DNA from: CAZYQW01 sp964649825
GTDB taxonomy: Bacteria > Planctomycetota > B15-G4 > JADJEK01
Assembly (NCBI GenBank): GCA_964649825.1
Contig: CAZYQW010000090.1
Coordinates: 9,127-73,126, forward strand
Direction: 5' to 3'
Length of the DNA stretch: 64,000 nt
Shown here one piece after another: positions 35,941 to 44,775 of this stretch (position 1 is the first letter of the stretch; each line of letters starts with the position of its first letter). A program made the position numbers and the translations under genes. The notes beneath the pieces were generated by a model. That model saw only the letters and a program-made list of their open reading frames with translations, was not told the DNA's origin and did no database searches.

Positions 35941-36453
35941 TCAGGAGACCGCGGCGGGTTCCTCGAGGAGAGTCTCCACGCGCGCGCGACCGACGATCAC
36001 GTACGGGAACGCTTGGAACACGCTCTGGATCGACTCGCCGAACGACTCGAGGTGCTCGAACCGCGGCGCGCTCACGACCACGAAGGGGTTCTCGTCGTCG
36101 CTCCACTCCTCGAGGACGCGAGCCGCGACCTCGCCGCGGATGCCGATCGGGCGCGTCGAGCCGAGGTGGATCGAGACCGGACATCGGCGGCGATCGGCGC
36201 CGAGGACCTCCTGCAGCAGGACGTGGCTCTCGACCGGGACGAACTCGTGAGCGAGGACGATGCTCGAAAGCCCGACTCGCAGGACGTTCACGTCGCGCCG
36301 GTGCGCCGAGTCGAGCTCGACGAGGCTGGCCTCGAGGACGTCGATGTGGGTCCGGCGGACCTTGTTCAGGTAGGTCGTCAGCCGCCGCCGCGACTTCTCG
36401 AGACGGCCCCGGATCAGGTAGGACTCGGTCAGCAGGACGATGGGACGTTCCAT
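35941..36453 (-). CDS. conserved-looking hypothetical cytoplasmic protein
   Basis: This 170-residue protein opens MERPIVLLTESYLIRGRLEKSRRRLTTYLN and has no signal peptide or membrane segment. The opening pattern (strand, YxIxGxL, then an RLTxYLN-like helix) recalls small proteins that regulate or bind through an RNA-like beta-barrel fold, perhaps DUF6812-type, but I am not sure of any family. The ATG is chosen at the start of that conserved-looking segment; upstream in-frame sequence is low-complexity. It separates the two BsuPI-like paralogues and runs opposite to them. Confidence 0.65.
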   Translation of the reverse strand: MERPIVLLTESYLIRGRLEKSRRRLTTYLNKVRRTHIDVLEASLVELDSAHRRDVNVLRVGLSSIVLAHEFVPVESHVLLQEVLGADRRRCPVSIHLGSTRPIGIRGEVAARVLEEWSDDENPFVVVSAPRFEHLESFGESIQSVFQAFPYVIVGRARVETLLEEPAAVS

Positions 36454-36626
36454 TGGAGTGCGCCTCGACGTGGGGTCATCGATGACCTCGGACGGCCTCG
36501 GACGGCCCGACGCCGCTTCGTCTCCTTCGGCCGTCCCGGGGGATGATCTGTAGATCGGTTCCGCGTCCGCGGACCCTGACAATCAATGGAAAGGTCGCTC
36601 GATCCGAGCACGAACCCGGAGGAGTC

Positions 36627-37460
36627 ATGAGAAGCAGAATCGCCGTTTTCGCCGTTCTCGTCGCGTCGACGGGGTGGACCGGATCCATCGATGCGCAGCC
36701 ATGCGTGGGGCAAGAGGTCGACTTGGTGCTCGTCCCCCCGGTGCCGAAGGTCGGCGACAAGATCAAGATCACCGCGAAGAACGCGAGCACCACCTGCTCC
36801 TACGTGATTCCGAGCTCGTGCCTCTACGTGAAGGTCTTCGACGGCGCGACGTGCTCGGGTACCGAGGTCGTTCCGTTCCGGCAGTGCCTGGTCGGTCAGG
36901 TCCCGCTCGGACCGGGCGAGTCGTACAGCGATCATTGGGATCAGAAGTCGTCGAGCGGCGTTCAGGTCCCGGCCGGCGTCTACTCGTTCCAGATCATGCT
37001 CAAGCCCGCGACCGGCGCGATCCTCTCGTTCTGCCTGCCGGTCGAGATCACCACGTGCCTCACGCCGCCGTCGTTCTACGGGAGCGGCAGCCCGGGAGCC
37101 GGCGGGTTCACGCCGCGCTGGACGGTGTCGTCCGTGCCGGTCGTCGGCCAGGCGTTCAATCTCGGGATCGAGCGTGGGCTGGGAGGGGCGCCGGCGTTGC
37201 TGTTCATCGGTCCATCGCAGGGCCAGGCGACGGCGGCATGGGGCGAGTTCCTGCTCTCACCGCCGTTCCTCCAGGTGCCCCTCGTGCTCGGCGGCGCGAC
37301 CGGAGTCGCCGGAGCCGGCGCCCTGAACTTCGCGTTCACCGTTCCGAGCGACGCGTCCCTCATCGGGCTCGGCGCGAACCTCCAGATGCTGGTCGGCGAC
37401 GCGGCGTCGAGCGGAGGAATCTCGCACACGCGGGGGCTCGGCATCGTGATCTGCTCGTGA
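36627..37460 (+). CDS. secreted BsuPI-like protein with shared C-terminal module (paralogue 2)
   Basis: This 277-residue exported protein has the same design as the paralogue upstream. It has a signal peptide (VFAVLVASTGWTGSIDAQP), then a beta-sandwich with PKVGDKIKITAKNASTTCSY and HWDQKSSSGVQVPAGVYSF, then the C-terminal module (YGSGSPGAGGFTPRW, ERGLGGAPALLFIG). Both paralogues end almost identically, with SSGGISHT followed by ICS. GGAGG precedes the ATG. The two copies look like a tandem duplication interrupted by the minus-strand hypothetical gene. Function unknown. Confidence 0.8.
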   Translation: MRSRIAVFAVLVASTGWTGSIDAQPCVGQEVDLVLVPPVPKVGDKIKITAKNASTTCSYVIPSSCLYVKVFDGATCSGTEVVPFRQCLVGQVPLGPGESYSDHWDQKSSSGVQVPAGVYSFQIMLKPATGAILSFCLPVEITTCLTPPSFYGSGSPGAGGFTPRWTVSSVPVVGQAFNLGIERGLGGAPALLFIGPSQGQATAAWGEFLLSPPFLQVPLVLGGATGVAGAGALNFAFTVPSDASLIGLGANLQMLVGDAASSGGISHTRGLGIVICS

Positions 37461-37532
37461 CCCCGCGATTGGCGACGAACACCCGAAAGCCGCGCGCCCC
37501 GCGGACCGTCAGGGCTGCCCGAGGACGAGGGG

Positions 37533-38558
37533 TCAAGGGACCAGAGGGAACACATCGACGGAAGCGATCACCAAGTCGCAGCACGCCTGATCGAGCTTGT
37601 CGAGCGCGTCGTCGATGTCACCACCCTTCAGCTTCTTCTTGTTGACGATTCCGAGTGCGTCCAGAAGTCGCTTCTCGACCCCCTTCAACTTTTTCTTCGC
37701 CTTCTTGGCGCCGGCCAGCGCCGCGGTCTTGGTCTGCGCGACGCCGATCAGATCGAGCGCGGCCAGTACCTCCTGTTTCGCGTCGTCCTGCGACGACGCC
37801 TTCTCGAAGACGCCGTCGAGCGCGATCGTGGCCGCGACCACCCGCGACTCGACCTTCGAGATGCAGAGCGCGGCGGCGAGATCGGGCGCGAGCAGCGAGC
37901 CGTCCGTGGTGTTGATGGGGACGTTGAAATCGTCGAGACCGATCGCCACGCCCTTCTCGATGACGCCGACACCGACCGTCGGCACATGCACCTTGTTCGT
38001 GTCGAGCGCGCCCGAAGTGCCGACCGATGTGTAGGAAGTTCCTCCTTCCGGTCGCGCGAGGTAATGGGTCATCGCGCCGTCGAACTCGACGGCGAGGTCG
38101 AGCGACTTGACGCCGGGGAAGAACTGGTTGCCGACGCTGCCCTGGTCGGTCACCGCTTCGACCGTCGCCCCGTCGAGAAAGAAGAGGGCGATGAGCGCGG
38201 CGATCCCGGCGCCCTCGCGCTCTTCGAGGGCGAGGTTGACCTGCCCGATCTGGCTCTCCTTCGGCGTCTTCCCGCCGAACCAGCCGGCCGTCAGCTCGAC
38301 GCGCGCGGCCCCCTGGATGGGGTTCGGCAGCTCGACCACGCCGAACCCGAACGGTTTCTTCGCGATGATCCGGTGGTAGCGATCATTGAACTTCTTTCCC
38401 GTGCCGGGATCGGCGACCTTGCGGGTCGCGCTCTTCCAGGCGAGGTCTTGGGAGATGAGGAAGTCGCCGTACTTGCCGCACGCGCCGGTCGAGGCGACGA
38501 GCAGCAAGCAGGCGAGTCGAAGCAGCGATGATGGCGACGAATGGGGCTTCGAGATCAT
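37533..38558 (-). CDS. exported hypothetical protein, possible lipoprotein
   Basis: This 341-residue protein has a hydrophobic N-terminus ending LLVASTGACGKYGDF, which could be a lipoprotein signal (Cys at about residue 27), although Thr at -3 is unusual. AAAGGA lies eight bases before the ATG. The central part is rich in beta-type sequence (FGFGVVELPNPIQGAARVELTAGWFGG). The C-terminal 70 residues are Lys-rich and helical (GAKKAKKKLKGVEKRLLDALGIVNKKKLKGGDIDDALDKLDQACCDL). I do not recognise a family. The next gene in transcription order upstream is a beta-helix protein about 200 bases away. Confidence 0.7.
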   Translation of the reverse strand: MISKPHSSPSSLLRLACLLLVASTGACGKYGDFLISQDLAWKSATRKVADPGTGKKFNDRYHRIIAKKPFGFGVVELPNPIQGAARVELTAGWFGGKTPKESQIGQVNLALEEREGAGIAALIALFFLDGATVEAVTDQGSVGNQFFPGVKSLDLAVEFDGAMTHYLARPEGGTSYTSVGTSGALDTNKVHVPTVGVGVIEKGVAIGLDDFNVPINTTDGSLLAPDLAAALCISKVESRVVAATIALDGVFEKASSQDDAKQEVLAALDLIGVAQTKTAALAGAKKAKKKLKGVEKRLLDALGIVNKKKLKGGDIDDALDKLDQACCDLVIASVDVFPLVP

Positions 38559-38693
38559 GGGTCTGTCCTTTCGAACGGAGGGATTCGTGGGTTCGACCGG
38601 GGCAGACGCACCGGGCGGAGATGGCACAAGGGGGATCGGCACGTTTGCCGCGGTCACGCCCACGGCGAGCCGTGCCGTGGTGGGGAAACGAGC

Positions 38694-38729
38694 GAGATCG
38701 TGAAGGAGATCGTGAAGGAGATCGTGAAG
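38694..38729. repeat. three perfect 12-base tandem repeats
   Basis: The unit GAGATCGTGAAG occurs three times head to tail in the 200-base gap between two leftward genes. No function is apparent; it may be a slippage product. Confidence 0.85.
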
Positions 38730-38755
38730 CAGCCCTTCCGTCGCGCCGACGGCGG

Positions 38756-39574
38756 TTACTTCGACTTCACGCCGACCAAGTCGGGAGAGTTCCCAGCGAC
38801 ATTCACGTCCAGCAGCCGCACGGCCTTCTTCTTGCTCTTGCCGGTCGTCGTGTTGGAGACCCCGGCCGCCAAGCTCCCGGAAACCGTGGTGCGTGAGACC
38901 GACCCCATCGATGTCTCCTCGAACGCGATGCCGATCCCCGGGTTCGCGGTGTTGTCGACGGGTGGCGCGCCCGAGCGGAACCCCGCTCCCGCCACCGTGC
39001 TTCCATCGATCACGACGAACGCGCTGCCCGTCACGTGGATGCCGTAGTCGCGGGTGTTGCTGATCCGACAGTTGTCGATCGTCACGCGCGACGAGCCGGT
39101 GATCTGCACTCCCTCGGCCCAGTTTCGAACCGACAGGTTGGTGAGCGTGACGTGCACGGTGTTCGGCGCGTTCACCACGATGCCGGCCAGACCCTGGCGG
39201 GTGGCGTTGTCCGGGTTGCCGGCGAGTACGGCGTCGATGTTCGCGAGCACTCCGGGCGCGGCCTCGATCGAGACGTTGCCGTTCGCGCCCGTGATCACCA
39301 CCTGCTCCGGGAACCGCCCGGACGTGACGATCAGCACGCTCCCGTTTTGATTCGCGGCCCCGTTCAGCGAGTCGAGCGCGGCGGTCAACGTCCCGAACAC
39401 CCGGTCGGTGGCGTTGTCCACGTCCTCGGCCGCACCGATCAAGCCGTCCCCGTCGAAGTCCAATTCCCCCTCCACGAGTACGGGGTGATTGGCGTGGGCC
39501 CCGCCGGGGATCAGGGGGACGAGCGCCAGGGCGAAGCCGAGTGTCGTGACGAACCGATTGAAGCGTCGAGTCAT
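38756..39574 (-). CDS. secreted right-handed beta-helix protein
   Basis: This 272-residue exported protein has a signal peptide (TTLGFALALVPLIPGGAHA) and a GGAGGA site before the ATG. An EF-hand/dockerin-like acidic stretch follows (DFDGDGLIGAAEDVDN). The body shows coil-by-coil pectate-lyase-type repeats: VSIEAAPGVLANIDAVL, HVTLTNLSVRNWAEGVQITGSSRVTIDNCRISNTRDYGIHVTG. That pattern indicates a right-handed parallel beta-helix that could bind or cleave polysaccharide. No catalytic residues can be assigned. The C-terminus is Lys/Ser-rich (GKSKKKAVRLLDVNV). Confidence 0.78.
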   Translation of the reverse strand: MTRRFNRFVTTLGFALALVPLIPGGAHANHPVLVEGELDFDGDGLIGAAEDVDNATDRVFGTLTAALDSLNGAANQNGSVLIVTSGRFPEQVVITGANGNVSIEAAPGVLANIDAVLAGNPDNATRQGLAGIVVNAPNTVHVTLTNLSVRNWAEGVQITGSSRVTIDNCRISNTRDYGIHVTGSAFVVIDGSTVAGAGFRSGAPPVDNTANPGIGIAFEETSMGSVSRTTVSGSLAAGVSNTTTGKSKKKAVRLLDVNVAGNSPDLVGVKSK

Positions 39575-40037
39575 GTCATCCTCCGAGGCAGCGACTGCGG
39601 GGTTACGCGTCGCGCGCGCCGTCTGGATTCGAGTTCGGGTGGTCTTTTTGGCCCAGAAGAGCACTGACGCGATCCATCGGCCGGGAGAGTTCGAGGCTAC
39701 ATCCTGGTCATCGACGTGACCCACGACCTCACGTCGAATCCAATCGTAGTTGTCGGCTGCTGACGCGGCGCGGGTTTGCGCTGGGGAGCCACGCGCCCGG
39801 CGAGGCGAGCGAGCTGCACCTGCTCGCGGAGGTCCAGCGGCGGTCGTGCCTGGATCGCGCGCGCCCCCTCGATCGACCCGGTCGGGTTCTCGACGACGAA
39901 CGACGCAGAGATCGGCGACGAGCACCCGCCAGGCGCGGGACGAACGTGAATCGTTTGGGGGTGACCCATGACGACGGAGCGGGCCGTTCTCTTCGACGGC
40001 CGGCCGTTCGGGCGATGAACCGCGTTTCGGAGAGAGC
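39575..40037. other. divergent intergenic region
   Basis: These 463 bases lie between the leftward beta-helix gene and the rightward propeller gene. I see no convincing coding sequence or structured RNA. It should contain both promoters. Confidence 0.5.
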
Positions 40038-41441
40038 ATGCGCATCGGAATTCTCGCGTTCGCGTCGACGGCGCTGGCCGCGCCGGCCCTCACCGCGCAG
40101 TTCGCGTTCGCTCCCGCGCCGTCCCAGCCGATCGTCCCGCTCGGTCCGCCGGGGGCGTTCGACGCGGGAAACGCGATCGTCGCGCGCGTCGTGCGGCATG
40201 CCGGCGTCGATCACCTGTTCTACGTCGGCGACACGTCGTTGCACGTGGACGGCGCGATCGGCCTCGCCACGTCGGCGGACGGAGTGAACTTCACGAAGCA
40301 CGTCGCGAACCCGATTCTCTCCGCCGATGGGACGGGGTACGACGCCGGCCAGCTCTTCTACTGCGCGCCGCTCTTCGACGCGTCGGCGCAGCAATGGGTG
40401 CTCTACTACGGCGGTGCGCCTGCGCTCGGGACGTTGAACGGATGTGCCGTCGGCCGCGCCATCGCGCCGAGCGCGACCGGCCCGTGGGTCCGGTCCGCCG
40501 CTCCGGTGCTCTCTCCGGGTGGCCCCGCCGAATGGGACGCGGGGTGGGTCGCGCCGGACACCGTCTCGAAGTCGGGGAGCGAGTGGCGGATGTACTACAG
40601 CGGCGGCCGGAGCTTCCACGACCTGTTCGGTGCCCAACGGCGCATCGGGCTCGCGACGTCGGTGGACGGGGTGACGTGGACGAAGCACGACGATGCGTCG
40701 ACCGGCGCGCCACCGTTCGCGCAGAGCGACCCGGTCCTCGACGTCGGGCCGCCGGGGAGCTGGGACTCGCACTTCACGCTCCTGCCGGTCGTGCACGAGA
40801 CCGAGCACGGATTCGAAATGTTCTACACCGGGTGGAACGGCGGCTCCGGCTTCGTGAGCATCGGCTACGCCACGAGCGCGGACGGCGTGGCCTGGAACCG
40901 CGTCTGCGCGGAGCCCGCGTTCTCCGGCGACGCGGCGGTGCCGGTGCTCGTATCGGGCTCGATCGCGCGCGAAGGGGAGACGTACGTGCTGCTCTACGAC
41001 GTCAATCAACAGACCCCGGCGCCGACCGAGATCTGGCGCGCCGTGAGCGCGACGTCGTTTCGCGCGCACGGCGTGGGCTGCCCGGGGGCCGGCGGGTTCG
41101 TGCCGCAGGTCCACCTCCGCGGCTGCGCGCGGCCCGGCGAGTCCGTCACGTTGGAGATCGAGGACGGCCTCGGGGGTGCGCCCGCCGCGCTCCTCCTCGG
41201 GAGCGGCGCCGGGCAGGTCCCGGCCGGCGGCGGTTGCGACCTGCTCGTGGCCTCCGTCTTCCCGGTCCCGATCCTGTTGGTCCTCCCCGGGGCCGGACCG
41301 GGCGGCGGCGGGTTCGCGCTCACCGCCCTCCTGCCGGCGTCGCTGCCGCCGGTGAGCGTGACGCTGCAGCTCTTCGTCGCGGACGCGGCGGCGGCGATCG
41401 GGCTCTCCGCGTCGAACGGCGCCACGCTCGTCGTTCCGTGA
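40038..41441 (+). CDS. secreted glycosidase-like beta-propeller protein with shared C-terminal module
   Basis: This 467-residue exported protein has a signal peptide (RIGILAFASTALAAPALTAQ) with GGAGAG before the ATG. Residues about 25-340 have repeats like those of five-bladed glycoside hydrolases of the GH32/43/130 type: YVGDTSLHVDGAIGLATSADGVNFTKH, EWRMYYSGGRSF, HGFEMFYTGWNGGSGFVSIGYATSADGVAW. I cannot assign the catalytic acids. Residues about 345-467 are the shared C-terminal module (HGVGCPGAGGFVPQVHLRGC ... LEIEDGLGGAPAALLLG). Probable polysaccharide binding or hydrolysis outside the cell, by fold only. Confidence 0.82.
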   Translation: MRIGILAFASTALAAPALTAQFAFAPAPSQPIVPLGPPGAFDAGNAIVARVVRHAGVDHLFYVGDTSLHVDGAIGLATSADGVNFTKHVANPILSADGTGYDAGQLFYCAPLFDASAQQWVLYYGGAPALGTLNGCAVGRAIAPSATGPWVRSAAPVLSPGGPAEWDAGWVAPDTVSKSGSEWRMYYSGGRSFHDLFGAQRRIGLATSVDGVTWTKHDDASTGAPPFAQSDPVLDVGPPGSWDSHFTLLPVVHETEHGFEMFYTGWNGGSGFVSIGYATSADGVAWNRVCAEPAFSGDAAVPVLVSGSIAREGETYVLLYDVNQQTPAPTEIWRAVSATSFRAHGVGCPGAGGFVPQVHLRGCARPGESVTLEIEDGLGGAPAALLLGSGAGQVPAGGGCDLLVASVFPVPILLVLPGAGPGGGGFALTALLPASLPPVSVTLQLFVADAAAAIGLSASNGATLVVP

Positions 41442-41480
41442 CCACGCGGGACTCGCCGCGCCGCGCTCGGGCGGGTCCCG

Positions 41481-43331
41481 TCAGCGCGACGCGCCGGCCG
41501 GCCAGCGTCCCTCGAGGTCGCGAAGGAGGTCGGCGGCCCGGTTGGCGCGGAGGAAGCGCATGATGACGTCGCGAAGCCACGCCGCTCCGTCCGAAAGCTC
41601 GCGCGCTCGATCGAAGTGGGAGAGCGCCGCCGCATCGTTGCCCCGTCGCGTCTCGTTCATCCCGAGCACCGCGTACGGCAGCGCCAGGTGGGGCTCGAGC
41701 TCGATCGCCCGGCGCGCGAGCTGCTCGGCGCGGCCGCCGCCGGCATCGCCACCGATGTCGGGGGGCGCGGAGGCCACGAGGAAGAGCGCGGCTTGCGCCG
41801 CGATCGCCGCCGAATCGGGCGAGGTCGCGAGCGCGTCTCGATAGAGGTCCCAGGCACGGCGCGGGTTTCCCGCCGCGATCGAGACGCTCGCGAGCGTCTG
41901 GAGCGTGCTGGTGGACGTGGGGTCAGCCGCGAGCGCACGTTCGTACGCGAGCTGGGCCGCGCCGTAGTCGCCGTCCTGGAACGCGGCGAAGCCGACCAGT
42001 GCGTGGCCGCCGGCGAGCTGCGTGCTCGCCTCGGGCGCGGGCGGGAGGAGGGACGCTGCGGCGAGTCCGAGCGACGCGAGCCCGACCCTGATTGCCGGCA
42101 CCGCCGATCCTCCGCGCAGCGATCGCCAGACGCGATCGATCGCGACCGTCGCGAGGATCGCGAGCGCGGGGACGGCGGGAGCTCGGAAGCGCGAGTAGGT
42201 GAAGAAGAGCAGCGTCGACAGCACGACCGCGAGCAGGACGCAGGCGAGGGGGCCGCGCGGCGGAGCGGAGTCGCGCGCGACGAACAGCCCCGAGACGCCG
42301 AGACCGAACAGGATCGCGAACGGGACCCAGAAGGCGAACAGGGCCGGCAGGACCGATCGCTCCGCCGCGTAGACGGCGTTCACCCCGTACTCGAACTCGC
42401 TCGCGAGCGCGAGGAGCTTTCGACCTTGGAGCACGACCCAAGCCAGCGGATCGCCCGCGATCTCGGCGACGCCGCGGCGGAACCAGTACGATTCCAGCTC
42501 GCGGTGGTTCGAGGGCGGACCGCCCGTCTCGCGCTCGTAGACCGCGCGCGACGCGGCCTGGAGCTGCCCGGCGTCGGATGCCCCTTCGAATCCTCCGGTG
42601 AACGAGACCTCGCCGCCCGCGCGTTGCCCGAGGTAGAAGTTCACTCCCGCTCCGGTCGTGAGGAACACCCCGGCGCCTCCCGCCGCGACGTTGTGGGCAT
42701 AGCCCGCGGCGAGCGCGATCGCGGCCCCGGTCGCGTAGCCGAGGCCGCTCGCCCGGCGCCGCCGCCACAGCCACGCCGCGAGCAGGACCGGGAGAAGGAG
42801 AAGGTTCGGCCGCGCGAGGACCGCGAGCCCGCCGGCGAGCCCGGCGAACGCGCTTCCGGCCGCGCGCCCGCTTTCGAGGTGACGGTAGAGAAGGTCGATG
42901 CCGAGCGTCACGAGGAAGCACGCGAGCGTGGCGGGAAGCAGCTTCAGTTCGAGGAACGCGAGCGGCCCGTACCATCCGGCGAGCAGCACGCCGATGCAGG
43001 CGAACGAGGAGCTCGTGAACCGCTTCGTGATGCGGTAGACGAGCCCGAGCGTCGCGAGGCCGAGGAAGAGCTGGAAGAACGCAACCGACAGCGGCGACGG
43101 CCCGAGCGCGGCGTACAGACCGCCGATGACGTAGCGGTAGAGCGGCGAGCGCTCGAACGGGCGGTCGGCGATCAACTCGCCGTGCGCGACGTGGAGCGCG
43201 TGCTCGTGGTGAAGCGCCGCGTCGACGAGCGGCCGGTCGGCCAACGGGTTCCGCGAGCGGTTCTCCGCGAACAGGACGAGCCGCGGAACCACGACCAGCG
43301 CGACGAGGACGACGGCGACCCAGGACTGCAT
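41481..43331 (-). CDS. GT39-like membrane glycosyltransferase fused to C-terminal TPR repeats
   Basis: This 616-residue protein begins with a polytopic membrane region of about ten segments (residues 1 to roughly 425) in the style of dolichyl-phosphate-mannose/ArnT-like transferases. A first loop holds acidic and basic residues (RNPLADRPLVDAALHHEHALHVAHGELIADRPFERSPLYRYVIGG). The C-terminal 170 residues form TPR-like helices (ALVGFAAFQDGDYGAAQLAYERALAADPTSTSTLQTLASVSIAAGNPRRAWDLY). It would sit in the inner membrane and may transfer lipid-linked sugars to an exported acceptor. Donor and acceptor are unknown. It is divergent from the PhoD-like gene, with only 30 bases between the two starts. 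Confidence 0.82.
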   Translation of the reverse strand: MQSWVAVVLVALVVVPRLVLFAENRSRNPLADRPLVDAALHHEHALHVAHGELIADRPFERSPLYRYVIGGLYAALGPSPLSVAFFQLFLGLATLGLVYRITKRFTSSSFACIGVLLAGWYGPLAFLELKLLPATLACFLVTLGIDLLYRHLESGRAAGSAFAGLAGGLAVLARPNLLLLPVLLAAWLWRRRRASGLGYATGAAIALAAGYAHNVAAGGAGVFLTTGAGVNFYLGQRAGGEVSFTGGFEGASDAGQLQAASRAVYERETGGPPSNHRELESYWFRRGVAEIAGDPLAWVVLQGRKLLALASEFEYGVNAVYAAERSVLPALFAFWVPFAILFGLGVSGLFVARDSAPPRGPLACVLLAVVLSTLLFFTYSRFRAPAVPALAILATVAIDRVWRSLRGGSAVPAIRVGLASLGLAAASLLPPAPEASTQLAGGHALVGFAAFQDGDYGAAQLAYERALAADPTSTSTLQTLASVSIAAGNPRRAWDLYRDALATSPDSAAIAAQAALFLVASAPPDIGGDAGGGRAEQLARRAIELEPHLALPYAVLGMNETRRGNDAAALSHFDRARELSDGAAWLRDVIMRFLRANRAADLLRDLEGRWPAGASR

Positions 43332-43361
43332 GCCGGCAGACTACCGGATACGATTCGCGCC

Positions 43362-44768
43362 ATGCTGGGAGACCTGCGAGTCCTGCGAGCCCTGCGAGTC
43401 GGGCGCGTCCTCCGCGTCGTTCCGACGCTCTTCGTCGCCGCCTGCGGAACGATCCCTTTCCAGCCCGCCGACCCGTCCGCTCCGCCGGAGTGGGTGCTCG
43501 CCGGGCCGTTGCTCGGCCACGTCGCGCCGTGCTCCGCGACCGTGTGGATCCAGGTCGACGACGACGTCGAGCTGCGCGCGCGGGCGATCGCGGGCGGCGA
43601 CCGCGAACTCGACCCGACCTCGATCGCCGACCTCGGCGCCGGGTGTCGGAAGATCCGCTTCGACGGGCTCGAGCCCGACGAGCCGGTCGACGTGCGGATC
43701 GACGCCGCGTGGGAGTTCGACGACGTCGAGCTCTCGTTCCGTGCCGCCCCGGCGCCGAGTCCGACCGGCCGCGTCACCGTCGCGTTCGGCTCGTGCGTCA
43801 AGGACTCGAACGGGGTCGGCGTTCCGGTGTTCCGCGCGATGGCGGCGGCGAAACCGGACGTCGTCGTGTTCGGCGGCGACAACTGCTACTTCGTCGACGA
43901 TGACTGGGAGTCGCACGAGAAGATGCTTGCGCGTCACCTCGAGACCCGACGCCACGCGGACCTGCAGGAGCTCATCCGCACGACGCCGTGCTACGCGGTC
44001 TGGGACGACCACGACTACGGCCCGAACAACTCCGACCGCACCTTCGCGAACAAGCGGGGCGCGTTGCGCGCGTTCCGTCAGGTCTGGGCGAACCCTTCGT
44101 TCGGGACCGACGCCGTCGAAGGTTGCTTCGGCTCGTTCCGCCGCGGTCCAGTCGAGGTGTTCCTCATGGACGACCGCTTCCACAAGTTCGTCGAGACGCC
44201 CGAGAAGGCGGAGCGGACGATCTGGGGCCGCGAACAGTTCGACTGGCTCCGCCGGTCGCTCGAGGCCAGCCGGGCGCCGGTGAAGCTGATCGTGAACGGG
44301 ACCCAGTTCATGTTCCAGGGCAGCTCGGGCGAAGGCCACTACCGCGAGGCTCGCCGGGAGTACCGCCGGTTTCTCGACTTCGTCGACGAGCACCGGATCG
44401 GCGGGATCGTCTTCCTCACCGGAGACCGGCACACGACGGAGCTGATGCGCCTCGATCGCGCGGGCAAGCCGGCGATCCTCGAGTTCACGAGCTCGCCGAT
44501 CCAGCGCGACCGTCGCGTCGGTCCGCTCGCGGAACGGGAGAATCCGACGCGCGTGTGGGGGATGAACGGGAACAGCTTCGGGCTCGTCACCATCGACGTC
44601 GGGGACGACGGGAGCGGAACGATCGCGCTCGAGTCCCGCGACGAGCACGATCGAGTCGCGGTGATCGAAGGGGCCGAGATGCGGACGGTCGTTACGCTCG
44701 CCGAGGTCTCGTGGCCGCCGCCGGCGGAATCGGATCGAGACGCGTCGCTGGAGCCCGCGATACCGTAG
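43362..44768 (+). CDS. PhoD-like metallophosphatase lipoprotein
   Basis: This 468-residue exported enzyme has a lipoprotein signal ending LFVAAC (Cys28). An N-terminal Ig-like domain (residues about 45-135) precedes a PhoD-type metallophosphatase with AFGSCVKDSNG, VFGGDNCYFVDDDW, CYAVWDDHDYGPNNSD, LIVNGTQFM and FLTGDRHTTEL, which supply the metal ligands. It probably releases phosphate from phosphodiesters or phosphomonoesters at the outer surface of the inner membrane. The very start of the gene carries a nine-base repeat (CTGCGAGTC-like units) encoding LRVLRALRVGRVLRV, so the exact start is less certain. The photolyase gene follows after seven bases. Confidence 0.88.
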   Translation: MLGDLRVLRALRVGRVLRVVPTLFVAACGTIPFQPADPSAPPEWVLAGPLLGHVAPCSATVWIQVDDDVELRARAIAGGDRELDPTSIADLGAGCRKIRFDGLEPDEPVDVRIDAAWEFDDVELSFRAAPAPSPTGRVTVAFGSCVKDSNGVGVPVFRAMAAAKPDVVVFGGDNCYFVDDDWESHEKMLARHLETRRHADLQELIRTTPCYAVWDDHDYGPNNSDRTFANKRGALRAFRQVWANPSFGTDAVEGCFGSFRRGPVEVFLMDDRFHKFVETPEKAERTIWGREQFDWLRRSLEASRAPVKLIVNGTQFMFQGSSGEGHYREARREYRRFLDFVDEHRIGGIVFLTGDRHTTELMRLDRAGKPAILEFTSSPIQRDRRVGPLAERENPTRVWGMNGNSFGLVTIDVGDDGSGTIALESRDEHDRVAVIEGAEMRTVVTLAEVSWPPPAESDRDASLEPAIP

Positions 44769-44775
44769 CCTCGTG

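Noticed and set aside
38694..38729. Repeat reading as KEIVKEIVKEIV, suggesting an amphipathic helix peptide
   Set aside because: The reading lies on the strand opposite to both flanking genes, has no ribosome site, and is explained by a 12-base tandem repeat.
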